Source: Bacteroidales bacterium (GTDB lineage Bacteria > Bacteroidota > Bacteroidia > Bacteroidales > UBA932). Taken from it: 64,000 nucleotides of DNA. Below, piece after piece: positions 18,221-26,715 of the stretch. Position 1 is the stretch's first letter. Each line of letters opens with the position of its first letter. Position numbers and translations under genes: made by a program. The DNA is taken from positions 24,506-88,505 of the forward strand of contig JAFUDQ010000017.1 in assembly GCA_017459075.1 (NCBI GenBank), in the 5' to 3' direction. The notes beneath the pieces are model-generated. The model was not told the origin of the DNA, searched no databases, and was given only the letters and a program-made list of their open reading frames with translations.

Positions 18221-20455
18221 ATGGTAGAATTGATTCCCCACGGTGTTTACCTTCTTGACGGCAAGACCATTGCCGACAAGGCCGCCCTCACTCCCGATGA
18301 GGCCCGTGAAAACACCATTACCTACGGTATCCTCCGCGCACACGATGTAGACGGAAGCAAAGGTAAGAAAATGCGCATCCGCTTCGATGCCATGGTTTCC
18401 CACGACATTACCTACGTAGGAATCATCCAGACAGCACGCGCAAGCGGACTGGAGAAATTCCCTCTCCCTTACGCCATGACCAACTGTCACAACTCACTCT
18501 GCGCTGTAGGCGGAACTATCAACGAGGATGACCACGTCTTCGGCCTTTCCGCTGCAAAGAAGTACGGCGGTATCTATGTTCCTGCAAACCAGGCAGTTAT
18601 TCATCAGTATGCACGCGAAGCCCTCACCCGCTGCGGCAACATGATTCTTGGTTCCGACAGCCACACCCGTTATGGCTCACTCGGTAACATGGGTGTAGGC
18701 GAAGGTGGTGGCGAGCTTGTAAAACAGCTCCTCCGCAACACCTGGGACATCAATGCCCCTGAGGTTGTTCTCGTATGGCTCGAAGGCAAACCCCGCAAGG
18801 GTATCGGCCCTCATGATGTAGCCATCTCCCTTGTAAAAGCTGTGTTCGAGAGCGGTTTCGTAAAGAACAAGGTTCTTGAGTTCGCAGGCCCCGGCGTAGC
18901 TAACCTGCCTATCGACTTCCGTAACGGTATCGATGTAATGACAACTGAGACCACCTGCCTCAGCTCTATCTGGATTACCGACGGTGAGGTAGAGAACTAC
19001 TTCAAGATGCATGAGCGCCCTGAGGCTTACAAAGAGCTCAAACCCGGTGCAGTTGCATACTATGACAGCATGATTCGCATCGACCTTGGCACACAGGAGA
19101 GCATGATCGCCCTTCCTTTCCACCCCTCAAACGCTTACACAATCCACGAGCTTCAGGCAGACCCTAAGGGAATTCTTTCCGCTATTGAAGAAGACGCCCG
19201 CAAGCGCTTCGGCGACAAGATTCAGATTGACCTCCTGAGCAAGATTAAGGACGGCAAAGTAGTTGCAGACCAGGGCATTATCGCAGGTTGCTCCGGCGGT
19301 ACTTATGACAACCTCAGCGAGGCTGCCACCATTCTCAAAGGCAAGTCTATCGGCAACGGATATTTCACAATGAGCGCATATCCCCAGTCAACTCCGGTTT
19401 ACCTTGCAACAACACGCAATCATATCGCAGAGGAACTCCTTGAGGCCGGCGTAGTTATCAAGCCCGCTTTCTGCGGACCTTGCTTCGGCGCAGGCGACGT
19501 TCCTTCTAACAACGGTTTCTCCATCCGCCACACCACACGTAACTTCCCTAACCGTGAGGGTTCAAAGCCCGGCCAGGGCCAGATTTCACTCGTATCCCTC
19601 ATGGATGCCCGTTCAATTGCTGCAACAGCTGCCAACGGCGGCGTAATCACTGCTGCTACCGATATCGACTACAACGATACCCACGCACCTTACAGCTTCG
19701 ACGGACGTATCTACAAGAGCCGTATCTTCAACGGTTATGGTAAGGCCGATGCTGACGTAGAGCTCCGCTACGGTCCCAATATCAAGGACTGGCCCAAGAT
19801 GTATCCTATGGAGGAGAACATGCTTGTAGAGCTTGCAGCCGTTATTCACGACCCTGTTACCACTACCGATGAGCTCATCCCTTCAGGTGAGACCTCTTCT
19901 TACCGTTCCAACCCTCTCAAGCTCTCTGAGTTTGCCCTCAGCCGCCGCGTACCTGAGTATGTAGGCATTTCCAAGAGAATCCAGGCCCAGGATCTTGAGC
20001 GTCGTGCCGGTAATGTTCCTGCAAATGTGGCCGAGGCTCTTGCAAAGGTTGGCGCCAGCGCAGACAACACATCCTTTGGTTCATGCGTATTCGCTAACAA
20101 ACCTGGTGACGGTTCTGCCCGTGAGCAGGCTGCTTCCTGCCAGAAGGTGCTGGGCGGCGATGCCAACATCTGCTACGAATATGCAACCAAACGCTACCGC
20201 AGCAACTGTATCAACTGGGGTATCGTTCCTTTCACCATCGGCAAAGAGACAGAATTTAACTATGTTCCCGGAGACTTCGTATTTGTAAAGGGTATCCGCG
20301 AAGCTATCCTTGCCGGCAAGGAAGAAATTGATGCTCAGGTTATTACAAAGGATGGCGTTAAGCCTATCCACCTGTTCTTCCAGAACCTTACTGCCGATGA
20401 GCGTGAAATCCTCGCCGACGGCTGCCTTATGAATTATTATAAAAATAGGAAGTAG
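18221..20455 (+). CDS. acn: Aconitase-family hydratase (probable aconitate hydratase, YbhJ-like branch)
   Basis: 744 residues, one polypeptide with all aconitase domains. GSDSHTR at 144-150 matches the substrate-site GxDSHT motif. Three cysteines placed like the 4Fe-4S ligands are present: Cys357 in AGCSGGTYDN and Cys418/Cys421 in AFCGPCFG. The first is normally in SCTN; here it reads GCSGG, as in the YbhJ-like group, so substrate identity is less certain than for classical AcnA. The next gene is isocitrate dehydrogenase, which supports citrate-isocitrate interconversion in an oxidative partial TCA branch. It lies 37 bases after citCG and is probably co-transcribed with it. Confidence 0.85.
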   Translation: MVELIPHGVYLLDGKTIADKAALTPDEARENTITYGILRAHDVDGSKGKKMRIRFDAMVSHDITYVGIIQTARASGLEKFPLPYAMTNCHNSLCAVGGTINEDDHVFGLSAAKKYGGIYVPANQAVIHQYAREALTRCGNMILGSDSHTRYGSLGNMGVGEGGGELVKQLLRNTWDINAPEVVLVWLEGKPRKGIGPHDVAISLVKAVFESGFVKNKVLEFAGPGVANLPIDFRNGIDVMTTETTCLSSIWITDGEVENYFKMHERPEAYKELKPGAVAYYDSMIRIDLGTQESMIALPFHPSNAYTIHELQADPKGILSAIEEDARKRFGDKIQIDLLSKIKDGKVVADQGIIAGCSGGTYDNLSEAATILKGKSIGNGYFTMSAYPQSTPVYLATTRNHIAEELLEAGVVIKPAFCGPCFGAGDVPSNNGFSIRHTTRNFPNREGSKPGQGQISLVSLMDARSIAATAANGGVITAATDIDYNDTHAPYSFDGRIYKSRIFNGYGKADADVELRYGPNIKDWPKMYPMEENMLVELAAVIHDPVTTTDELIPSGETSSYRSNPLKLSEFALSRRVPEYVGISKRIQAQDLERRAGNVPANVAEALAKVGASADNTSFGSCVFANKPGDGSAREQAASCQKVLGGDANICYEYATKRYRSNCINWGIVPFTIGKETEFNYVPGDFVFVKGIREAILAGKEEIDAQVITKDGVKPIHLFFQNLTADEREILADGCLMNYYKNRK

Positions 20456-20460
20456 ATTTT

Positions 20461-20572
20461 TCGCTTCGCTCAAAATGACAACAATTGTCATGTTGAGCCA
20501 ACAATTGTCATGTCGAAACAACATTGTCATGTTGAGCCAACAATTGTCATGTCGAGCGAAGTCGAGACATCT
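20461..20572. repeat. Intergenic palindromic/tandem repeat cluster between acn and icd
   Basis: Opens with TTCGCTTCGCTCAAAATGAC, continues with about four 20-base units of the type ACAATTGTCATGTTGAGCC, and closes with CGAGCGAAGTCGAGACATCT. It shares arms with the repeats at 57100 and inside citCG. Nothing else is seen in this 147-base gap. Confidence 0.8.
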
Positions 20573-20602
20573 AAAAAGACAAACAACTAAATTACTATAG
20601 AA

Positions 20603-21814
20603 ATGAAAAAAATCCAGATGACCACCCCTCTCGTAGAGATGGACGGTGATGAAATGACAAGAATCCTTTGGAAGATGATTAAGGACGAGCTCGTGCTCCC
20701 TTTCGTTGACCTTAAGAGCGAATATTATGACCTTGGTCTTGAATATCGTGACAAGACGGGTGACCAGGTTACCATCGACTCTGCAAACGCTACCAAGAAG
20801 TATGGTGTAGCAGTAAAATGCGCTACCATTACTCCTAACGTACAGCGTATGAGCGAGTACAACCTCCATGAGATGTGGAAGAGCCCTAACGGAACCATCC
20901 GTGCAATGCTTGACGGTACCGTTTTCCGTTGCCCTATCACCATCCCTTCAATCCACCCCGCAGTTAAATTCTGGAAGAAGCCTATCACCATCGCCCGTCA
21001 TGCTTACGGCGACGTTTACCGTGATGTTGAAATCCAGACCACTGAGCCCGGAGTTGCAAAGCTCGTATTCGAAGGTGAGAGCGGAAAGAAAGAGGAAATG
21101 GTTATCCATAAGTTCGCAGGCCCCGGCGTTATCGAGGGTATGCACAACACCGACGCTTCTATCCGCAGCTTCGCACATTCTTGCTTCAAGTATGCCCTTG
21201 ACGTTAAGCAGACTATCTGGTTCGCTACCAAGGATACTATCTCCAAGAAGTATGACGGCCGCTTCAAGGCTATCTTCGAGGAAGTTTTCCAGGAGTACAA
21301 AGATGCTTTCGAGAAAGCTGGCATCGAGTATTTCTATACTCTTATCGACGACGCTGTTGCACGTGTTATGCGTTCTGAGGGTGGCTTTATCTGGGCTTGC
21401 AAGAACTATGACGGCGACGTTATGTCCGACATGGTTTCAACAGCCTTCGGTTCACTTGCCATGATGACATCCGTTCTTGTAAGCCCTGACGGCAAATACG
21501 AGTACGAGGCTGCTCACGGCACAGTAACCCGCCACTATTACAAGTATCTTAAGGGTGAAGAGACCTCTACCAACCCTATGGCTACTATCTTCGCATGGAG
21601 CGGCGCATTCCGCAAACGTGGCGAACTTGACAACCTCCCGGAGCTTGTCAACTACGCAAACCAGCTTGAGGCTGCCTGCTTCGACACCCTAAACGAGGGT
21701 CTCGTAACCAAGGACCTTGTAAACCTCATCGAGGGCATGACTCCTACCGCCCTCAACTCACTTGACTTCCTCAAGGCCATCCGCACCCGTCTTGAGAAAC
21801 GTCTTGGCTGCTAA
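20603..21814 (+). CDS. icd: NADP-dependent isocitrate dehydrogenase (mammalian/IDH1-type)
   Basis: 403 residues; converts isocitrate to 2-oxoglutarate and CO2 with reduction of NADP. It belongs to the homodimeric type related to eukaryotic cytosolic IDH: start [11 protein letters not shown], substrate loop SPNGTIR at 94-100, the [11 protein letters not shown] region, and the late [22 protein letters not shown] block. The length is normal. It follows the aconitase-family gene by 147 bases of repeat. The two likely make 2-oxoglutarate for glutamate synthesis. A clear terminator follows the stop codon. Confidence 0.96.
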   Translation: MKKIQMTTPLVEMDGDEMTRILWKMIKDELVLPFVDLKSEYYDLGLEYRDKTGDQVTIDSANATKKYGVAVKCATITPNVQRMSEYNLHEMWKSPNGTIRAMLDGTVFRCPITIPSIHPAVKFWKKPITIARHAYGDVYRDVEIQTTEPGVAKLVFEGESGKKEEMVIHKFAGPGVIEGMHNTDASIRSFAHSCFKYALDVKQTIWFATKDTISKKYDGRFKAIFEEVFQEYKDAFEKAGIEYFYTLIDDAVARVMRSEGGFIWACKNYDGDVMSDMVSTAFGSLAMMTSVLVSPDGKYEYEAAHGTVTRHYYKYLKGEETSTNPMATIFAWSGAFRKRGELDNLPELVNYANQLEAACFDTLNEGLVTKDLVNLIEGMTPTALNSLDFLKAIRTRLEKRLGC

Positions 21815-21830
21815 GTATTTGGTACACACG

Positions 21831-21872
21831 AAAAAAGAAGAAGTTAGCTTCGGTTAACCTCTTCTTTTTTTT
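21831..21872 (+). terminator. Rho-independent terminator after icd
   Basis: An 18-base stem (AAAAAAGAAGAAGTTAGC against GTTAACCTCTTCTTTTTT, with G-T pairs) closed by a TTCG tetraloop and ending in a T-run. The A-rich 5' side may let it work for the minus-strand gene ending at 21900 as well. Confidence 0.85.
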
Positions 21873-21899
21873 CTGTACCTCGGACGGGACTCAAAGCCG

Positions 21900-22613
21900 T
21901 TAAAATCTGGCAAGGGTGAGGCCGACGTGGAAGCCAAGGCCGCCGTATTCGAAACAAGGGCCCAAGGTAAATGAAAGGCCTTTATACAGCTTGAACCTTA
22001 CTCCCGGGCACCAGCTGAAGTAAAAATCGGTCTGACCCTTCTTCAAAAGGTCGCTGTTTTGGGTGTCTGATTTGTAGCAATATGCAAGTCCGAAGCGAAG
22101 GTCGTTGTACACACTTACCGTCGCTTTGCCAAAATAACGCCTGTATCCAAGGAAAAATATGCGGTCGTGCTCCGTGGCCGGCTGGCTGTCCTGATATTGA
22201 GACAAGGTCCCAATGCCGATGGTGGCCACTCTCGTGTCATTAAAGCTTATGCCGGCTGTAAGGCTTGCAGACTTAACAAAGCCGACTATCCCGGATATAG
22301 AAAACTCCGGTTTGATATTTTGTGCCGATGCCTGCTTAACCCCGCAAATAAGAACAAGAAAGATAGCAGAAATAGTGGATACACAGCGTAGTATTGCATC
22401 CCAATCCATGTCTGTATGCGATTTCCTAAAGTCTTTAGATAGCTTATAAACACTTTCTCCTATACATTGTAGATTATAAATCACTGCATGACAGAGAATT
22501 TTATCTGATATGAAGGAATCACAGCTATAAGTTCCTTTTAGAAACTGATTAATGTTTTCGATAGACTCTTTCATTAGCTCTATACGGGCCGGATCGTTTA
22601 CCTTATCTCTCAT
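21900..22613 (-). CDS. Chimeric ORF: truncated HepT-like toxin joined to a small outer-membrane-type protein
   Basis: 237 residues. Residues 1-75 read like HepT/DUF86 proteins (IELMKESIENINQFLKG, AVIYNLQCIGESVYKLS, MDWDAIL). They stop exactly where HepT should continue into its RxxxxH catalytic motif, which is missing. The frame then runs into an unrelated hydrophobic signal-like segment (about 79-97, ending KQASA) and a beta-rich barrel-like protein of about 140 residues (GFVKSASLTAGISF, FFLGYRRYFG, GPCFEYGG). The barrel part may be the only functional product, starting at the internal Met of MDWD. It overlaps the upstream nucleotidyltransferase gene by 11 bases. It looks like a recombination scar rather than a designed fusion. 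Confidence 0.7.
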   Translation of the reverse strand: MRDKVNDPARIELMKESIENINQFLKGTYSCDSFISDKILCHAVIYNLQCIGESVYKLSKDFRKSHTDMDWDAILRCVSTISAIFLVLICGVKQASAQNIKPEFSISGIVGFVKSASLTAGISFNDTRVATIGIGTLSQYQDSQPATEHDRIFFLGYRRYFGKATVSVYNDLRFGLAYCYKSDTQNSDLLKKGQTDFYFSWCPGVRFKLYKGLSFTLGPCFEYGGLGFHVGLTLARF

Positions 22614-23148
22614 AAATCAAATATTTATCCCGTTCCGCAGAAGCAGCGGCAAATGGCTTTAAATAGCCGTTTGAAACCAGATCTACCTCTCTGCCGATGA
22701 TTTTTTCAAGGTCTAATTTAAAGCGAACTATATCAAGAAGTGAAACCCTACTGTCTTTGTCGTAATCTACTAAAAGGTCCAGATCGCTATTGGAAGTCTC
22801 TTCACCACGCGCAAAAGACCCAAACACCCAAGCCCTTAATACTGGGATGGTTGCCAGATAATTTTGTGTCGCAGAGAACATTCTTATCCTATTTTCGTTT
22901 ATTGATGATAGTGAGACCGATATTTCTTCTGACACACCCCGTCTTGTAGCATAGCGATGCAGACGGTTCATATTGACAGGAAACACTTCCAGTGCTTTTT
23001 GAAGTTCAAAAGAAAAAGACTCTTTCATCTCTCTATGTCTGCAATAATCATCTACGAGTTTCTTTTCCAATGAATGAATCTTTATGTCATCATATTCAAT
23101 CAAGGGAGAATCAGACACCATTGGGCCGATGATAATATAGCCTTCCAA
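22603..23148 (-). CDS. mntA: MNT-type nucleotidyltransferase with an AbiEi/DUF6577-like N-terminal remnant
   Basis: 181 residues from TTG 23148; the frame stays open about 60 bases further upstream without an ATG, so the true start is unclear. Residues about 88-181 are a minimal nucleotidyltransferase: GSFARG at 110-115 and the SDLDLLV acidic pair (Asp122, Asp124). In HepT-MntA systems this protein AMPylates and silences HepT. Residues 1-85 (IKIHSLEKKLVDDYCRHRE, RLHRYATRRG) look like the C-terminal half of AbiEi/DUF6577 antitoxins, a family often next to other nucleotidyltransferases. That assignment is from memory of the pattern. The partner toxin downstream is broken. Confidence 0.7.
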   Translation of the reverse strand: MEGYIIIGPMVSDSPLIEYDDIKIHSLEKKLVDDYCRHREMKESFSFELQKALEVFPVNMNRLHRYATRRGVSEEISVSLSSINENRIRMFSATQNYLATIPVLRAWVFGSFARGEETSNSDLDLLVDYDKDSRVSLLDIVRFKLDLEKIIGREVDLVSNGYLKPFAAASAERDKYLIYER

Positions 23149-23211
23149 TGTTGCAGGGAAACGGTCAGCATCCTTTTTTAAAACTATTTTTGAAAGGCTT
23201 GGTTATACCGG

Positions 23212-23997
23212 TTAAATCTCGTCCGGCTCAATGAAAATTGTGCAGGATTTTCCGGAGGTGCCCCCGTTATACATATAGGCAAGGCCGGTATTGGCCTCTT
23301 TCAGCTGCTTTATCAGGGTTTTCATCAGCGGGTCGTTGGCATTGTTAAGCTCTCCGCGAAGTGCCTCTTTTACAGTATCATAGCTTGCCTGAATGAGGTC
23401 AATTGTATAAAGATTCTCATCGCACTGGTAGCTGTAGTACCAATAACCATCCCTGATGAAAACATCCGTCAGTACAAGACCGTTGTCGATAGTCGTAGGC
23501 AGGGTCATTTTGGTGCTGGACAGGGTAGCCTCAAGCAGTTTCATGGGGTCTGCAACATCAGGTTTTGCTTTTAGCTCTTCAGCCGTAAAGTGATTGACCA
23601 GAGATTTTCCCTCTATGTTGCGGAAGACAATTTCAAGATCTGCATCAGCTTCCAGAATAGCATCCAAGACAAGTTTCATGTTCCTGTCCGGATTGTTGAC
23701 AAGGCCCTGAAGAATGTTCTTGCGATACTCATCCCCAAACTGGCTCACTTTGTCAATGTCGATGATATCGTTATTCAATATCAAATAGTTGAAGGCGACG
23801 GTTTCATTGTCATAGGTGACGCTTTCCATGGACAGGCCTTCGGTGATTTTGACAGGGCAAACCTTATTGGCTGCTGAAACCAGTTTTTTGATTTTGCCGC
23901 TTCCGCTGTTGCAGCCGTTGAAAGCCATTGATACAACCAGGAATGCTGCGATAAACCCAAAGATAAAACCGATTAATGATTTGATACTTTTTTTCAT
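23212..23997 (-). CDS. Hypothetical membrane-anchored protein or lipoprotein
   Basis: 261 residues. A hydrophobic segment at about 7-27 ends in MAFNGC, which could be a lipobox or a single membrane anchor. The rest is soluble, mixed alpha/beta, with many acidic residues and no motif I recognise. It has its own probable promoter (TATATTTG, minus strand, 24020-24027) and lies 63 bases before the nucleotidyltransferase frame. No function is proposed. Confidence 0.65.
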   Translation of the reverse strand: MKKSIKSLIGFIFGFIAAFLVVSMAFNGCNSGSGKIKKLVSAANKVCPVKITEGLSMESVTYDNETVAFNYLILNNDIIDIDKVSQFGDEYRKNILQGLVNNPDRNMKLVLDAILEADADLEIVFRNIEGKSLVNHFTAEELKAKPDVADPMKLLEATLSSTKMTLPTTIDNGLVLTDVFIRDGYWYYSYQCDENLYTIDLIQASYDTVKEALRGELNNANDPLMKTLIKQLKEANTGLAYMYNGGTSGKSCTIFIEPDEI

Positions 23998-24019
23998 GGA
24001 GTTAAGATTTAAAAACGAA

Positions 24020-24027
24020 CAAATATA
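24020..24027 (-). promoter_or_regulatory. Predicted -7 element for the gene at 23212-23997
   Basis: TATATTTG on the minus strand, about 23 bases before the ATG at 23997. No clear -33 TTG was found. Confidence 0.4.
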
Positions 24028-24070
24028 ATAATTAATGCCCTAAAATTTTTCTTTTGTGAGGAAAAAGGGA

Positions 24071-24078
24071 TATTTTTG
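24071..24078 (+). promoter_or_regulatory. Predicted -7 element for the citDEFX operon
   Basis: TATTTTTG fits TAnnTTTG and lies 37 bases before citD. A TTTTG further upstream is closer than usual for a -33 box, so the upstream element is uncertain. Confidence 0.55.
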
Positions 24079-24115
24079 TATGATTTATAGAATTTATCGA
24101 TAAACACACATAATT

Positions 24116-24397
24116 ATGGAAATTAAAAACGCCGTAGCAGGCACACTCGAATCGGGTGACATCATGGTCCAAATCGGCCCCGCAAAGGAAGGAGAAGGAC
24201 TTGTTGTAGACCTTGAAAGTTCGGTGGCAGCGCAGTTTGGCAAACAGATTCGCGCCCTTATCACCGATACCCTTAAAGATCTTGGAATTGACAATGCTGC
24301 AGTAAAGGCCACCGATAAAGGCGCCCTTGACTGCACAATCCGCGCACGCGTGACCGCAGCTGCCGTCCGCGCCACCGGAAAAGACGTTTGGAAGTAG
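24116..24397 (+). CDS. citD: Citrate lyase acyl carrier protein (gamma subunit)
   Basis: 93 residues, the usual CitD length. AVAGTLESGDI contains Ser13, equivalent to the serine that carries the phosphoribosyl-dephospho-CoA group. The central and C-terminal pattern (LESSVAAQFGKQI, TDKGALDCTIRARV) fits the family. First gene of the citDEFX operon; CitE starts ten bases after its end, behind a strong Shine-Dalgarno site. CitX encoded downstream attaches the cofactor; CitC acetylates it. Confidence 0.95.
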   Translation: MEIKNAVAGTLESGDIMVQIGPAKEGEGLVVDLESSVAAQFGKQIRALITDTLKDLGIDNAAVKATDKGALDCTIRARVTAAAVRATGKDVWK

Positions 24398-24401
24398 GAG
24401 G
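24396..24401 (+). promoter_or_regulatory. Canonical Shine-Dalgarno site before citE
   Basis: AGGAGG five bases before ATG 24407, overlapping the end of citD. Unusual here: the other genes of the window start without such a site. Confidence 0.8.
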
Positions 24402-24406
24402 TAAAC

Positions 24407-25297
24407 ATGGACAGACTAAGAAGAACTATGATGTTCGTTCCGGGAAACAACCCCGGAATGATGGCAGACGCCCACATCTACGGTCCTGATTCAATCATGC
24501 TGGACCTTGAAGATTCCGTAACGATGGCAGAGAAAGACGCTGCCCGTCTTCTCGTTTACAACGCCCTTAAATCCATTGACTACGGCGATACAGAGATGGT
24601 TGTCCGTATCAACCCCCTTAACACTCCTTACGGAAAGAAAGACGTGGAGGCTGTTGTAAAGGCCGGCGTAGACGTCATCCGTATGCCTAAGACAGAAACC
24701 GCAGACGAGGTTCGTGAGCTTGAGGCAGAGATTCTTAAGGTAGAGACCGAGCTCGGCTGCGTAGGCCGCACCCAGATTATGGCTGCCATAGAGAGCGCCC
24801 TTGGCGTAGTAAATGCCTATGAAATCGCGACAGCATCAAAGAGAATGATGGGTATCGCCCTTGGAGCAGAAGACTACAGCGCAAACCTCAAGACCCAGCG
24901 TACTCCGGAAGGAAACGAGCTGCTTCTTGCACGTGAGACCATAGTTGTCGCAGCCCGCGCCGCCGGCATCTGCTGCTTCGACACCGTTTACTCCAACCTG
25001 GACGACATGGAGACCTTCCGCAAAGAGGTAGAGCTTATCAAGACCCTCGGCTTTGACGGCAAGTCTATCATCAACCCTCGCCAGATAGAGGTTGTAAATC
25101 AGGTATTTGCACCTACTGCAAAGGCCATTGAGAAGGCACTCAAGATTATCGCCGCCATCAAGGAGGCACAGGCAAAAGGCTCCGGCGTCATCGCCGTAAA
25201 CGGCAAGATGGTAGACCGCCCGGTTGTTATCCGCGCAGAGAGAACCATCGCCCTTGCAATTGCATCAGGAATCTTAAATAAGGAGGACGTACAATGA
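24407..25297 (+). CDS. citE: Citrate lyase beta subunit (citryl-ACP oxaloacetate-lyase)
   Basis: 296 residues. CitE splits citryl-ACP into oxaloacetate and acetyl-ACP. HpcH/HpaI-aldolase-family features: RTMMFVPGNNPGMM at the start, MLDLEDSV (metal/substrate acid), VVRINPL, IRMPKTE, MAAIESALGVVNA, GAEDYSANL and GKSIINPRQIE. Length is normal. Its last codon overlaps the start of citF (ATGA), so the two are translationally coupled. Confidence 0.96.
   Translation: MDRLRRTMMFVPGNNPGMMADAHIYGPDSIMLDLEDSVTMAEKDAARLLVYNALKSIDYGDTEMVVRINPLNTPYGKKDVEAVVKAGVDVIRMPKTETADEVRELEAEILKVETELGCVGRTQIMAAIESALGVVNAYEIATASKRMMGIALGAEDYSANLKTQRTPEGNELLLARETIVVAARAAGICCFDTVYSNLDDMETFRKEVELIKTLGFDGKSIINPRQIEVVNQVFAPTAKAIEKALKIIAAIKEAQAKGSGVIAVNGKMVDRPVVIRAERTIALAIASGILNKEDVQ
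25281..25286 (+). promoter_or_regulatory. Canonical Shine-Dalgarno site before citF
   Basis: AGGAGG seven bases before ATG 25294, inside the end of citE. Second such site in the same operon. Confidence 0.8.
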
Positions 25298-26715
25298 GAA
25301 ATTCAAAACTCACAACCCTTGAAGAGGCAATCCGTAAATCCGGTCTTAAGGATGGCATGACCATCTCATTCCACCATCATTTCCGTGGCGGAGACAAGGT
25401 TGTAAACATGGTTGTTGCAAAGCTGGCAGAGATGGGTTTCAAGAACCTTCATCTTGCTGCATCCAGCCTCTCGGACGTTCACGCCCCGCTTATTGAGCAT
25501 ATCAAGAACGGCGTCATCACCAAGATTTCCACTTCCGGCCTTCGTGGAGAGCTCGCTAACGAGATTTCCCACGGCCTTATGAAAGAGCCTGTCATCTTCC
25601 GCTCCCATGGCGGCCGCGGCAGTGCTATCGCTACCGGCGAGCTCCATATTGACGTTGCCTTCCTTGGCGCTTCTTCCGCCGATGAACTTGGTAACGCCTG
25701 CGGTTATTCCCGCAGCGAGAATGCGAAGAGCATCTGCGGCTCCCTTGGCTACGCACTTCCCGACGCCCGTTATGCAGACCACGTTGTTGTCATTACCGAT
25801 GACCTTGTAGCATACCCCAACGTCCCCAAGTCTATCTCCGCTGCCGATGTTGAATCAGTGGTTGTTGTTGATTCTGTTGGCGACAGCTCCAAGATTTCCG
25901 CAGGTGCAATCCGCGATTCCAAGAATCCGCGCGACATCCTCCTTGCAAAATCCGCTGCAAAAGTTGTCATCAACTCCGGCTATTTTGAGGATGGTTTCTC
26001 TATCCAGACCGGTACAGGCGGTGCATCACTGGCTGTTGTCAAGTACATACGTGAGAGCATGCTTGAGAAGGGCATCAAGGCTTCATTTGCCCTCGGCGGC
26101 ATCACCGCCCACATGGTAAAACTCCATGAAGAAGGTCTCATCGGCCGTCTTATTGACGTTCAGTCTTTTGACAAGGTTGCCGCTGAGTCCATCAAGAACG
26201 ATCCTTTCCATCAGGAGGTTTCCGCAGTAGAATACGCCAGCGGCATGCACCAGGGTTCTGCCGTTCATGCCCTTGACATTGTAATTCTCTCTGCCCTTGA
26301 GGTCGATGTCAACTTCAACGTTAATGTTTTGGTTGGTTCCGATGGTATCATCCGTGGCGCTATCGGTGGCCATCAGGACACCGCTGCTGATTCCGCCCTT
26401 TCAATCATCGTTTGCCCTCTGCTCCGCGGACGCATCCCTTGCGTAGTGCCTAAGGTTACTACCCTTATCACTCCCGGAAAGAGCGTGGATGTAGTTGTTA
26501 CTGAGTACGGCATTGCCGTTAACCCTAACCGTCCCGAGGTGGCTGAGCGTCTTCGCGCCGCCGGCCTTAACGTTGTGGATATCAATGACCTGGCTGCCAA
26601 GGCTACCTCTATCATAGGTACTCCTGACGCCCTTCCTTTCGGTGACAAGGTGGTAGGAATCGTTTACAACCGTGACGGCAAGGTTCTGGACGAGATTCAT
26701 AACATCGTAGAATAA
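25294..26715 (+). CDS. citF: Citrate lyase alpha subunit (citrate:acetyl-ACP transferase)
   Basis: 473 residues, somewhat shorter than the roughly 500 of enterobacterial CitF. CitF exchanges acetyl for citryl on the CitD cofactor. Family marks: MTISFHHHFRGGD, SHGGRGSAIATGE, GASSADELGNACGYS, GTGGASLAVVKY, VGSDGIIRGAIGGHQDTAA and DVVVTEYGIAVNPNRPE. It overlaps citE by four bases and citX by one base (TAATG), a tight operon. No citrate transporter gene is seen nearby. Confidence 0.96.
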   Translation: MRNSKLTTLEEAIRKSGLKDGMTISFHHHFRGGDKVVNMVVAKLAEMGFKNLHLAASSLSDVHAPLIEHIKNGVITKISTSGLRGELANEISHGLMKEPVIFRSHGGRGSAIATGELHIDVAFLGASSADELGNACGYSRSENAKSICGSLGYALPDARYADHVVVITDDLVAYPNVPKSISAADVESVVVVDSVGDSSKISAGAIRDSKNPRDILLAKSAAKVVINSGYFEDGFSIQTGTGGASLAVVKYIRESMLEKGIKASFALGGITAHMVKLHEEGLIGRLIDVQSFDKVAAESIKNDPFHQEVSAVEYASGMHQGSAVHALDIVILSALEVDVNFNVNVLVGSDGIIRGAIGGHQDTAADSALSIIVCPLLRGRIPCVVPKVTTLITPGKSVDVVVTEYGIAVNPNRPEVAERLRAAGLNVVDINDLAAKATSIIGTPDALPFGDKVVGIVYNRDGKVLDEIHNIVE

